Origin: Erythroxylum novogranatense
Lineage: Eukaryota > Streptophyta > Magnoliopsida > Malpighiales > Erythroxylaceae
Direction: 5' to 3'
Assembly: GCA_029891385.1 (NCBI GenBank)
Contig: CM057232.1
Coordinates: 62,433,824-62,497,823 of the forward strand
DNA: 64,000 bases
The notes below the pieces were generated by a model. The model saw only the letters and a list, made by a program, of their open reading frames with translations, ran no database searches and was not told where the DNA came from. The number at the start of each line of letters is the position of its first letter. The first letter of the stretch is position 1. A program made the translations under genes and the position numbers. Positions 1 to 11,117 of this stretch are shown here, piece after piece.

Positions 1-243
1 GAATGATACAAGAAGCCATGGCAATGGAGATCAAGGTGCAACACATCAAGACAAGCTTACTTTGCCAAGTGGACCTATTACAAGACAACGTGCGTGAGGC
101 TTAAACAAGCACTTCAAGGGTTTGTTCAAAGTCACATTACATCTCACCTTGATGACAAGACTGAACCATCCGTGAAGAATTCAAGTGGAGTAGTCAAGCA
201 TGTGATTCTTCTAGAGAGGGCATGTGGAGGGGCTAATACTTAG
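1..243 (+). pseudogene. C-terminal tail of a Ty3/gypsy-type polyprotein (partial)
   Basis: This is the last stretch of a retroelement polyprotein whose body lies left of the window. One frame reads ...KLTLPSGPITRQRA and stops at 110-112. A second frame picks up at once as LKQALQGFVQSHITSH and runs to a TAG at 241-243. Together they read as one tail containing a GPITR-R-R-KQAL motif, a pattern I recall from the C-terminal ends of plant LTR-retrotransposon polyproteins. One base of frameshift separates the halves. The LTR-like sequence that follows fits a 3' end of an element. No catalytic domain is inside the window, so the lineage is uncertain. Confidence 0.55.
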
Positions 244-910
244 CCAAATTTCAAGACAAGTTCAATTATTCTTATGGACTTATTTTAGTACATTGGACTT
301 GTTATTTATCCTTTGTTTATTATGCCCAAAGAGACTTGTTATGGGCTAGGTATTTATTAGTATTTGCCTTAGTTTATTTAAAACTAGTTTTGGACAACCA
401 AGTGTGTGGGCCTAAGTAGAGTAATCCATTAGGCCCATCCACCTCCCTTAGGTTTATTTAAGTTATTTTGGTCTTATTTAAGTTAGTTTAGCCCAATCCT
501 AAGTGGAATAGGATCAGATTGCATTATTGGGCTATAAACTCTAAACTAGTTAGGATTAGGCTTGTTTTAGCATTAAAGGGTCTTGTAACCTATTCCTTTT
601 AGGTTTAGGTCGTAAGCGAGGTATAAATACCTTATTTTATCCTTGTAAACATTAGATTTTGGTTGATTAACGAAATTGAGAGTTCTCTTCAAGTAAGGTG
701 TGTTCTTTTTATTGTTACTTCAAGGATTGCATCACTTATCAAGGTAATCACTTGTGGCGTGTTCAATTCTTCAATTTTCTTTGGGTTTGGGTTTCAATTC
801 CGTATAATTGGGGTTTGAACTAGCATGTTCTTTGAATAGAAAGATTGGGGTTTTGATTCAATAGGATTAGGGGGTTTCAAGAACCTTGTTTTCTTGGGGT
901 TTCCGTATCA
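244..910 (+). mobile_element. 3' LTR of the left-edge gypsy element (start not defined)
   Basis: AT-rich sequence between the end of the polyprotein tail and the tandem array. It has a TATA box (TATAAATA, 622-629) followed by a leader-like stretch, and ends in ...TTCCGTATCA at 910. From 911 the sequence matches the paralogous array copy near 13376-13390, so 910 is the junction with older DNA. The CA end fits an LTR. I could not place the TG start because the 5' LTR is outside the window. Confidence 0.5.
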
Positions 911-1580
911 AAAGATTCTCTAAAAAGGTGACTGCATAGAAATTGGTTGTTTCCTCACTAACGGTGCCCAACAGCTGTGACAATGGGTTGTTTCGCTAAT
1001 TGAAGGCACCCATCAACCTTGGCAACAGGTTATTTGGCCCATTGAAGGTGTGGCAATAGACTGTTTTACCACCAAAGTTGCTTAGTAATTGTGTCAATGG
1101 GCTCTTTTTTCCATAGAAGGTGCCTAACAAAAATACCAAATGGCTCTTTTCTCATTGAAGGTGTCTAGTGACTGTGTTGATTTGTTGTTTTCTCACAGAA
1201 GGTGTCCAACGACCAAGCCTTTAGTTATTTTGCCCATCAAAGTTGTGCCAATGAGCTGCTTACTTACTGAACGCACCCAACAACTTTGTCATCAAGCTAT
1301 TTTCTCACTGAACATGTCGAGCGATCATGTCAATGGGTTGTTTAACTCACTGAACATGCCCAGTAACATCAACAGTTTGTTTTGCCAATCAAAGTTATGC
1401 CAACAAGCTATTTTCTCCGTAAAGGTGCCTAGTGACCCTTCCAACGTGTTGTTTTCTCATTGGATGTGCACAATGACAATGTCAACAGGTTGTTTAGCTC
1501 ATCAAAGTTTCCCAGCAATCATGCTAATGGGATATTTTGTCCACCAAAGATGTGCCAACTAGTTGTTTTCTCACCAAAAG
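911..1580. repeat. ~42-bp degenerate tandem repeat array, copy A, left part
   Basis: About 16 diverged units of roughly 41-42 bp, each reading approximately TGCCCAACGACTGTGCC then AATGGGTTGTTTTCTC plus a few bases of A/G-rich linker. Unit by unit the stretch matches 13380-14050, so it is a duplicate of a longer region rather than an independent array. It is cut at 1580 by an LTR element and resumes at 8593. Open frames here (for example 1140-1562) come only from the repeat and have no protein features. Confidence 0.85.
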
Positions 1581-4117
1581 TGTAACATCCCGTTACTGTC
1601 ATTAAGGGTATTATGGTAATATTGGGACAGACTGATAGGATTTCACTGCATACATTGACTGAGCATGTTACTGGCCTCTAATCATAGAGGAACTGGGTTA
1701 CTGCATATGCATATATTCATTGGTACATGCATTCATGATTTTCCGGTATTTAATTGTAAATTGGAATTGACTGGAAATTGACTAGGTTGTGGAACCAATA
1801 CGATCGAATCGATCAATTGGGGACCGATTGAGAAATTAGGGTAATTGGGTTCAAATGATTGATTTAGAATAATTTAAGTGTAATCGGTATTTTATAGTGG
1901 CTTATAGGAGATTTCGGGAAATTAGGAGATAATGCCCTAATCGAAAATATTGGAGAGACCGATGATTGATCGTATAGATCTTGAAGAACCGTCCGATGGC
2001 AATGGAAAAGTTAGAGTGGACTGATAGGAAATAAATATCTTTGAGCCATTGAAATTTAGAGACCGAAATTTGGACTGATAAGGAGACCTAGGTCTATAAA
2101 TACCTAGGGTTGAGAAATTTGGGGAAGAATTGGCTAAGGCATTTGCGAGTTTCTCTTCTTCCCTCTCCACGGTGATCTTCGATCCTTCTTCATAGGTGAG
2201 GATCGTTGTTTCTTCTTGGTTTCCCTCTATTGTGTTAAGCTAACTGGTTTATTGTGATTATTGTGGAAATGAAGTGGATTGAGGCTTGAGGAGGAGATCG
2301 ACGGTGTTGAGAAAGATTTTAGGGTTTGCGATCGATTAAGTGATTGGTAGCTTTAATGGCTTCAATGTTGTTATTACTTATTTTATTACATCTATGGCTT
2401 TTATTGTGGTTGATTGAGTAGTTGAGGGTGTTAATGGACGCTTTTAGTGAGAGAAATGGTCGAAATCGACGGAGAAGACGACTGGTCTTCGTGACGTCGC
2501 GACGAAGCATCGGTTGTTAGGGCTTCGCCGCGACGAATAAAATTGAATTGAGTTAAATGTATTGGTCGCGACGTAGGCAGAAGACGTCATGGCGATCCGA
2601 GGGGAGACGACGCCGCGGCGAAGCGTGTTTCACGCCAGCTGAAAGCGCGTGCTTCTTTCGTCGCGAATAATGCTGCGAGGTCGCGAGCTACCGCTTTTAT
2701 TGGATTGGATTGTACTTAATGGACATAATTTCATAGAGACATATGCATTCTTGCATCGCTTAATCGAGCGATTAGTAATGGATCAGATTGTCTTGTTATA
2801 GAGGTACCGCTGGATCGTCGTTCCACGGACATTCTTTGGGACTTCGTGCAATAGCTCGAAGTAACAGTGAGTAACCTAGTTGGTTTCTCAAATTTCGAGT
2901 GCCTAAATGTTCACCGTGAATTACATGACTCTTGAGTTGTATGTGATCGAATTGCACCGTATGACCACCGAAATGTATAAAGGTGAATCGATTAGTCTTG
3001 AAATGTGTATGATCGAATTGCATGCTCTTCTTGTAGAATCAATAATGTGAATTTCATTTATGATCGCATGACTCTTTGGAAAGAATACGATCGAATTGTA
3101 TGTGTTTACCGTATTGGATTGGATTACTGAATTACTGATTACTGTTACACTGGGCTTTATAGCCATACACTGTGACTTACTGAATACTGAATTACTGAAC
3201 ATTGCACTGCATGCATAAATGCATGATCAGATAATGGACGTGCCCCAAGTTGCTAATTTCACTGAAAAGAGCCTAGAGCTCGAATCTCGCATCGTCAGGG
3301 CTTAGCTCGGGGAGAAATCCACGACGCGCGCCCCCATTTCTCATCGATGAGCACTTGGGCACAACATCAATAACCGGAAAGAGTCTCATATGCATCATAT
3401 ACATGGTCGATCGAATCGCCAAATTGTGTGACGATTCTTGAATCGCGGCGATGCCATGATTTCTCAGAAATTGTGATGTAATATCAGAAGCCGCTCTATG
3501 CTATCAAATGTTATTACCGACATCTTGTATAGTGATATAGACTCATCGTACCTTCGTTATGTGAACTCGTTCTACGCCATCAGATATTATTGCTAATGAT
3601 CTCAGATCTTGTAGCAAACTATTATAGACTCGTATAATCGTTATATAATATTGTTAATTGTTATTATCGTATCGTCTTTGTCATTGCAATTTGCGTAATG
3701 CATGATTTAGTGAACCATCGATGATGGTTTCTCACCGAGTTCGCAAACTCACCCAACATTGCAATTATTTTTCAGGAATCGAAGAGTACCCCGTTAGCAA
3801 AACGGGAGTATGGCGCAGGATTCAAGTGAAGGTCAGAAGTCGGGATCGGTTCATGTCTGCATTACACGTCTTTACTTTTGTACTAAAGTGTTTATTATAT
3901 ATTTGTAAAATTGACCTAAGTGGCTTTTGAAAATGAGTGTATCTTATTGGACGGGATTGAATGAGTACCCAAAATTGAGTATAGAATTCTGCGCATTTGT
4001 TATAGAAAGTAATGTACCGATTTTCTGAGCGAGTGTTCTAGTACGCCACCCTCGCGGGTCACGGGCTCGGATATCACCATGGATATCGGGTTCGGTCTCG
4101 TCGGAGTGGGTGCTACA
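1581..4117 (+). repeat. 5' LTR of the LARD-like element (2,537 bp)
   Basis: Begins TGTAACATCCC and ends GGGTGCTACA, giving short terminal inverted repeats. It is ~290 bp longer than its partner because it holds a GC-rich block at 2460-2830 with several CGTCGCGACG-like palindromes, which the 3' LTR lacks. It also carries the structured module at 3711-3757 (reverse orientation) that recurs in other LTR families here. Confidence 0.88.
2478..2700. repeat. GC-rich block with repeated CG-rich palindromes in the 5' LTR
   Basis: A locally GC-rich insert in AT-rich surroundings with repeated TCGCGACG, CGCCGCGACG and CGCCGCGGCG motifs spaced irregularly. The equivalent place in the 3' LTR (about 7230-7345) lacks it. 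Similar motifs occupy similar positions in the LTRs at 37655-37785, 44670-44835 and 61165-61400. Confidence 0.7.
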
Positions 4118-4118
4118 T

Positions 4119-4133
4119 TTAGGTATCGAGCCC
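4119..4133 (+). other. Degenerate primer binding site (tRNA-iMet-like)
   Basis: TTAGGTATCGAGC lies two bases after the LTR end, where TGGTATCAGAGC is expected for initiator-Met priming. The match needs a two-base gap, so this is a tentative call. Confidence 0.4.
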
Positions 4134-6330
4134 GAAATGCGATTGTACATAGGCGTTACGAAATTTGTCTTGAGTTACATGCATTAAAGTCGAAGTCGCC
4201 ACGTCAGATAAAGGACAAGCGATCCCCGGTCTAGCGTATGAGTCGCATGCATGAGCGTGTATCAGTCGATAAGCGGTCAGAGATAGAGAGGAAATGATAA
4301 GACGGTAGAGTGTGATAAAAGGAAGTGGCGATCATCCAAGGATAAGAAAAAGTATATGGTATGATCTGACAAATGAACATTTAGTGTATCGATATTGATG
4401 GATATCGATGATGATATGCAAAAGAGAGTGGTAATTTGGAATATATGATATGAATATAGATTTGTGGATTGATAGAGGAAATAGAAATATGATAGAAATG
4501 ACTAGAGTTCCAGTGTGTAAAAGGGAATGAAATGAAATGTTACAATTGGGATTGATTACTGTGATAAGTGTTATAAATAATGATTTATGGTGAAGATCGA
4601 TTACGTTAGTGAGAATTTAGAATGATGGTAAATCTGTGATGTTGATTTTGAGTGTGAAAATTTAAGGGTAGGATGTAATAACGAAAAGATTGAAAGGTAA
4701 GATAATGATACGGAGAAATGAAACAGATGTTCCGGTTTAATTGCTCTGATTATATGGATGTGTGATTGATCTATATGGGATATTGTGCATAGTTGGAATT
4801 GAGTTTCTAGATATTGCGAATGACCGATAAGACATGTGACAACCGTGATGTTGAAGAATTTCATGAGTAACATCGATAAATGAAAGTAAATGGTGATTAA
4901 TGAAAGGACAATAGAGAGTTAAATTTGAAATGAGGGATCCTAATCTGAGTTGAGACTCAAGTGTCAGAGATAAAATCTGTTATTGAGAAAATATGTATTA
5001 TGCTAATGTAAGGGATCTAAATGTGTAATATGATTTTGTTCATTGAGGAGAATATTGATTCGCAAATAATTGAGTAAAACTATTCAGAAAGTGATGAATG
5101 TTTATTCAACCCAGGGAGTGATTTATAGTGGCTCATGTGGAGAAGTTAGTGTAAAGGAACATGTGTCGGAATATATGTATTCGGAATTATTAAGAATTAA
5201 CTGAGTGCTGGATCTATCCAGAAATGACAAAATGTTTGAGGAAATGTGTGAAAAGTATGACTGATGATTGTGGAAGAGACATTTGGAGAATTGTACAACT
5301 TAAGTGTTAATTATATTGTTTTAAATTGGTGATGTGGCAATATATAGTGAAATGTCCCAGTAAAGGTTATGAGGTAATTAGTTACTATAGTGCAATGTGA
5401 TTAAACGTATCTAGGGAAAAGGATAACGTTGTAGACTGTACTGTGATCGATTTTCTGAAATTGTGGAGCCTTAAAAAGTGTGGGGGCATTAACTGTATAG
5501 AAAGGTTATGGATATATCCATGGATATGTAAATCAATGATGATCGAGATACTTTGGGAATTTGAATGATTATGAAAGGAGATTAAATGGATTGAATGAAA
5601 TTGATAGTGTATAAGAGTGTTACTGTTGATGGATAATTGTCAAACTGGTAAAAAGAAAGTAATATGAGTTATCAAAATTTCAAATAAATTGTGTATAAAA
5701 AGATACTGGCAAAACAATCGGTGATTCAGAAAACTGCAAACTGTATTGGGGAAATTTTAAATGGGAGTCAACTTCAGAGGAAATGACTGATAACTTTGTT
5801 ATGAAGTGTTGTGTTTCAACAAGAATGCACCGAAAGAGTAAGAAAAGGTTTAGAGTGTGAACTCGAATAGTTATTCGTGGAATAATTAGCGGATGTGACC
5901 TTTGAGGCAAGCGTGAGATCGATATCATTAGAATCCATCGAGATTATGCGAACATAGTCGAAGACTATGGTTGATTTGAGTTAATAATGACCGTAAAACG
6001 AATCGTAATAGGAGTTGAGCGATCCCGCTTATGGCAACGAGTCGAATCGATAAGGAAACTAAATTCGTCATTAAATGGCCTTTATGTGATCGCTATGAAA
6101 ATGGATTGGTAAGTGGTTTAAAATCGAAAAGATGATCCTGATCTACAAAGTGATTTACGGATTGACTTAAGATGCAATGCTAAGAATTGATAAATGTGTT
6201 TCTGGTACTGAGTGTAAGGATTGGCAAATAATTATAAAGATATGAGCGAGAATCAGAATCGAAAGGAGCGGATAAATTCTCCTGTCCTCCTCATCGACTG
6301 TATATGAAATTTCGAGGACGAAATTTTTAT

Positions 6331-6344
6331 AAGGAGGGGTGAAT
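6331..6344 (+). other. Polypurine tract of the LARD-like element
   Basis: AAGGAGGGGTGAAT directly precedes the 3' LTR start TGTAACATCC. This is the expected site and composition for the plus-strand primer and sets the element's strand. Confidence 0.75.
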
Positions 6345-8592
6345 TGTAACATCCCGTTACTGTCATTAAGGGTATTATGGTAATATTGGGACAGACTGAT
6401 AGGATTTCACTGCATACATTGACTGAGCATGTTACTGGCCTCTAATCATAGAGGAACTGGGTTACTGCATATGCATATATTCATTGGTACATGCATTCAT
6501 GATTTTCCGGTATTTAATTGTAAATTGGAATTGACTGGAAATTGACTGGGTTGTGGCCAAATCTTGTCGAATCGATGAATTGGGGGACTGATTGAGAAAT
6601 TAGGGTAATTGGGTTCAAATGATTGATTTAGAATAATTTAAGTGTAACTGGTATTTTATAGTGGCTTATAGGAGATTTCCGGGAAATTCGGGAGATAATG
6701 CCCGGACCGAAAATATTGGAGAGACTGACTGATTGACTGTATAGTACTGAAAGAACTGTCCGATGGCAATGGAAAAGTTAGAGTGGACTGATAGGAAATA
6801 AATATGCTGAGCCATTGAAATTTAGAGACTGAAATTTGGACTGATAAGGAGACCTAGGTCTATAAATACCTAGGGTTGAGAAATTTGGGGAAGAATTGGC
6901 TAAGGCATTTGCGAGTTTCTCTTCTTCCCTCTCCACGGTGATCTTCGATCCTTCTTCATAGGTGAGGATCGTTGTTTCTTCTTGTGGTTTCCCTCCTATT
7001 GTGTTAAGCTAAGCGGTTTATTGTGATTATTGTGGAAATGAAGTGGATTGAGGCTTGAGGGAGGAGATCGACGGTGTTGAGAAAGATTTTAGGGTTTGCA
7101 ATCGATTAAGTGATTGGTAAGCTTTAATGGCTTCAATGTTGTTATTACTTATTTTTATTACATCTATGGCTTTTATTGTGGTTGATTGAGTAGTTGAGGG
7201 TGTTAATGGACGTTTTTAGTGAGAGAAATGGTCGGAAATTGCTGGGACTTCCAGGCAATAGCTCGGAAGTAGTTGAGGGTGTTAATGGATCGTCGTTCCA
7301 CGGACATTGCTGGGACTTCCAGGCAATAGCTCGGAAGTAACAGGTGAGTAACCTAGTTGGTTTCTCAAATTTCTGAGTGCCTAAATGTTCACTGTGAATT
7401 ACATGACTACTGAGTTGTATGTGATCGAATTGCACTGTATGACCACTGAAATGTATAAAGGTGAATCTGATTAGTCTTGAAATGTGTATGATCGAATTGC
7501 ATGCTCTTCTTGTATAGAATCAATAATGTGAATTTCACTTTGTATGATCGCATGACTCTTTGGAAAGGGTACGATCGAATTGTATGTGTTTACCGTATTG
7601 GATTGGATTATTGATTATCGACATTATTACATTACTTTGGGCTTTATAGCCATACACCGTGACTTCTTGAATCTTGAATTCTCGAACATTGCCTCGCATG
7701 CATAAATGCATGATCGATATAATGGGCGTGCCCCAAGTTGCTAATTTTATGAAAAGAGCCTAGAGCTCGAATCTTTGTCTCGTCCGGCTTAGCTCGGGGA
7801 GAAATCACGACGCGTCCCCCATCACATCGATGAGCACTTGGGCACAACATCAATAACCGGAAAGAGTCTCATATGCATCATATACATGACCGATCGAATC
7901 GCCAAATTGTGTGACGACATCTTGAATCGTGCGATGCCATGATTTCTTCAGAAATTGTGATGTAATATCAGTAAAGCGCTCTATGCTATGAAATGTTATT
8001 ACCGACATCAGATCTTGATATAGACTCATCGTACCTCGTTATGTGAACTGCTCTACGCCATCAGTATTATTGCTAATGATACCGTATCTTCGTAGCAAAC
8101 TATTATGATCTCGCATACCGTTATATAATATCGTTAATTGTTATTACCGTGTCGTCTCAGTATGCAATTTGCGTAATGCATGATTTGAGTGAACCATCGA
8201 TGATGGTTTCTCACCGATTCGCAAACTCACCCAACATTGCAATTATTTTTCAGAATCGAAGAGTACCCGTTAGCAAAGCGGGAGTATGGCGCAGAGATTC
8301 AAGTGAAGGTCAAGTCGGGATCGGTTCATGTACGCATTACACGTCTTTACTTTTGTACTAAAGTGTTTATTATATATTTGTAAAATTGACCTAAGTGGCT
8401 TTTGAAAATGAGTGAATCCTATTGACGGGATTGAATGAGTACCCAAAATTGAGTATAGAATTCTGCGATTTGTTATAGAAAGTAATGTCTCGATTTTACG
8501 GCGAGTGTTCTAGTACGCCACCCTCGCGGGTCACGGGCTCGGATATCACCATGGATATCGGGTTCGGGTCTCGTCGGGAGTGGGGTGCTACA
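6345..8592 (+). repeat. 3' LTR of the LARD-like element (2,248 bp)
   Basis: Nearly identical to the 5' LTR over its first ~200 bp, then shows bursts of differences, many at CG, CTG and CCG positions. The GC-rich block is replaced by a rearrangement: ATTGCTGGGACTTCCAGG occurs at about 7245 and again at about 7307, and TAGTTGAGGGTGTTAATGG also occurs twice (7190s and 7270s). The structured module recurs at 8190-8236. Ends GGGGTGCTACA. Confidence 0.87.
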
Positions 8593-8860
8593 GAAAGTGC
8601 CAGTGACCATGCCAATAGGCTCTTTTTCCACTCAAAACTTCCCAAAGACAATGCCTAACGGCTCATTGCTCTCCAAAGGTGCCCAGTGACCATGACAAAT
8701 GTCTTTTTGCACTTAAAATGTTCCAAAGGGATGTTTTTTACCAAAGGCACCTAACAATTATGGCATTAGGTGGTTTTCTCACCAAATGTGTCGAGCGATT
8801 ATGTGAATGGATTGTTTTCCTCATTGATGGTGCCCATTGATGAAGGCAGCGGGTTGATTT
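8593..8860. repeat. ~42-bp tandem repeat array, copy A, right part
   Basis: Continues the array broken at 1580, beginning with the target duplication GAAAG then TGCCAGTGACCATGCCAA. It matches 14047-14320 unit for unit. Confidence 0.85.
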
Positions 8861-9409
8861 TCATTATGGTTTGGTTATTTGTGTATAAACCTATTGCATA
8901 TTGTGAGATAATGATTTTAATACGTTCATTGAATTGTTAATTGGAAATCCATTGCTAGAATTTTGATATAATCCCTAATTGTTATATTGAAATTCATGTG
9001 TAACAACTAATGATTCATAATCATTAGGGATAACATGACCTAGGTTAAATGATTCATCAGATGTGGTTGTTCCCTTGGTTAATCAATTTTCCTAATTCGG
9101 AATGCTATTGCCTAATTAAATTTAGAGATCGTATCTTAGGTTATTCGGTGATTAAGTTTAATTAACGATCATATCTTGATTAAACAAAACCTAAGGGAAA
9201 CTCTGGTTAATTATTAACTCACGATTAATAGTTGCTAGGAGAGATTTAAGATCAACAAATTAATGAAATATGCTTAATTAGGATGTAGGATGAGATTTAA
9301 CCAAAGAACCGGGTTCTTACCGAATTCTCCACTTTTATCATTTTTTTGCATGTTTTCTTTAATTTGTTATTATTAGTTAGTTTCATTTTATCTTCTTCTT
9401 ACAAAAACA
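8861..9409. repeat. Duplicated spacer between array and LTR A
   Basis: AT-rich, non-coding sequence that matches 14321-14865 along its length (for example GATTCATAATCATTAGGG in both). It lies between the tandem array and an Athila-like LTR in both copies. It may be the 3' untranslated part of an older element of the same kind, or flanking DNA duplicated with it. Confidence 0.7.
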
Positions 9410-10486
9410 TGTGCACTTTGTAATATCCAAGATTTTCCAATTATGCACGCTTATATGCATGGCCGTGCATACAACTATGCGTAACCTAAAAACCTAGACT
9501 TCAACATAAAAGTGACGTTTAGTGGGGAGAAGAAAAGGAGGAGACTTTTGGGAGGTGATTTCCAAACATGGAGTCCTTCTCTAGGTGCAATTTTGGTTCA
9601 GAGAAGCGAGAAATACAAAGATTTTATCAAAAGATCTATTAGAATACAATATCAAGCCTCTACATCGTAAGAACATTTGATAGAAGAAATTCTGGGAGAT
9701 TTAGAATTTTGAACCCTTTATTTTCTATTTGTTTTTCTTTCACTTTATGTTTGATTTCATATTTGATTATGTGTAACTAAACATCCAGTTAGTATTTAGG
9801 TTAAATGAACCTTATGTTAATACTTTGACATGATTCGATTTTTTTATTAATGCGATTGTTGTTTGATCAATTGTGATATGATTACAAGTTTATTTATGTT
9901 CTAATAACTTGAGATATTTGATCATAATATGATTTTACATGTAGAGATTGAGAAATCCTAGTGTGAATAGATTTACCATAATTTGAATGAGTTTATTGCA
10001 ACTTTAGAGATATGATGACATAAATCCTCCAGATTATGGTCAAACCTAATAGAGGGACTCATAAATTGGTAGTGTAATCCTATAAGATTTAACCTTGGTA
10101 ATTCAGTTAAAGACCTTAGGATTAGCTGCTAGTAGGTCAACTACTAACATACCATAGAAGTCTCCAAATTCTAATACATAAACTAGCAATTGCGTGATAA
10201 AAGATGGTATTCGAGCCTAGATACTAATTTTTGATAATGATAGTTTTCTAATTGAATTATACTATCTCTATGTCCATGATTGTTTCCCATTTATTTCATT
10301 TGTTTTAGTTTTAGTTTCTTTCCATTAAAAATATAAAATCAATCCTTAGCCTGGATAATAGGGAAAGGGTGATTACTAGTATTCATAGTCTTTGTAGGAT
10401 CGACCCCATACTTGTTGGTACTAATTAGAGCTACACCATGTACTTGCAGTTAATTATAAATTGACTAACACAAAATATTCCAATCA
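9410..10486 (+). repeat. Athila-like LTR, copy A (1,077 bp)
   Basis: Starts TGTGCACTTTGTAATATCC and ends ...AATATTCCAATCA just before a tRNA-Asp-like primer site. Two other copies in the window share these ends (14866-15940, and 36281-37011 plus 46324-46674). Because copy C has unrelated DNA upstream, the homology break at TGTGCAC supports the LTR start. Confidence 0.75.
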
Positions 10487-11117
10487 AGTTTTTATTGCCA
10501 TTGTCAGGTGACTTTGTTATTAGGAGAGCCTAAATGTTGTTACTCTTGTCATTTTTATTTTATTTTGTTTTATCTTTTTTTCAATTTTCCTTTATTTTAA
10601 TTTGGTTTTTTATTTATTTTCTTTTATTTTCTTTATTTTATTTTATTTTATTTTATCTTGTTGAATTTTTGGCTTACTAACTTAATTATTTTTTAATTTC
10701 TCTGCTTGATCTAAGTTTGTGGTTTATTGTAGGAATTACAATTCACTGTCATAGCCATAACTCATAATGTAAAGACGTAGCAAAAAAGATTTTTATGAGA
10801 GGCATAATATGTCTTTACGATCTATATCATCGGCATATAAGACGTGTCCTCATCTGTTTTCAGGAGCTAAACTGATATTCAGGCTATGTAATGACATTGG
10901 TGGGAGTTATCACTACAACCACAAATTTCGAGCACCAAAATATCGATGGGAGCGACCAAACATGTTATATCAATCTCATGTGTAGTATATAAAAACAACT
11001 ATTATTTAGAATGGAGCAACTCTTATGCCTATAGATGGAATAATTACACTCTATTTGGATACCTATAACCCTAAACTTCTCCATATAAAGAGCCGACTTT
11101 GGAAGATAAATTAATGG
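10487..11117 (+). mobile_element. Stub of Athila-like internal region after LTR A
   Basis: Contains a primer-site-like ATTGCCATTGTCAGGTGA (10494-10511), a T-rich TTTTA-repeat tract (10550-10670), and the equivalent of the small leader frame at 16211-16429. In this copy that frame is dead: its ATG (about 10767) is followed at once by TAA. Homology to the other copies ends near 11117, after a shared GATAAATTAATGGAAG, so the rest of the element is missing. Confidence 0.65.

Larger units (their letters stand above)
4118..6344 (+). other. Non-coding internal domain of the LARD-like element
   Basis: No frame here reads as gag, protease, RT or integrase. The first bases (TTTAGGTATCGAGCCC) look like a decayed tRNA-iMet primer site (TGGTATCAGAGC). 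The plus strand is strikingly poor in C and rich in G and A, especially 4380-5680, so longer open frames fall on the minus strand by composition alone. It ends in a purine tract. Confidence 0.7.
1581..8592 (+). mobile_element. Non-autonomous LTR retrotransposon (LARD-like), 7.0 kb
   Basis: Two long direct repeats start with the same TGTAACATCCCGTTACTG and end in GTGCTACA, flanking a 2.2-kb internal region without recognisable gag or pol. The flanks are CAAAAG before and GAAAG after, a 5-bp target duplication with one mismatch. The paralogous empty site at 14044-14062 reads CTAAAAGTGCCAGTG, confirming the insertion point inside the 42-bp array. The strand is set by a tRNA-iMet-like primer site after the left LTR and a purine tract before the right LTR. 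The sequence before the purine tract (TTTCGAGGACGAAATTTTTA) resembles the 3' end of chromodomain gypsy elements, so a chromovirus parent is likely. Copies of this type depend on enzymes supplied by other elements. Confidence 0.85.

Noticed and set aside
1140..1562. A 140-codon open frame in the 42-bp array
   Set aside because: Produced by the repeat unit. Similar frames occur at 12490-14047 with the same low-complexity pattern and no start context or domain.
2319..3202. Overlapping minus-strand frames in the LARD-like LTRs, recurring at 7145-7853
   Set aside because: Recurrence is due to LTR duplication. The frames differ between the two LTRs and contain no domain.
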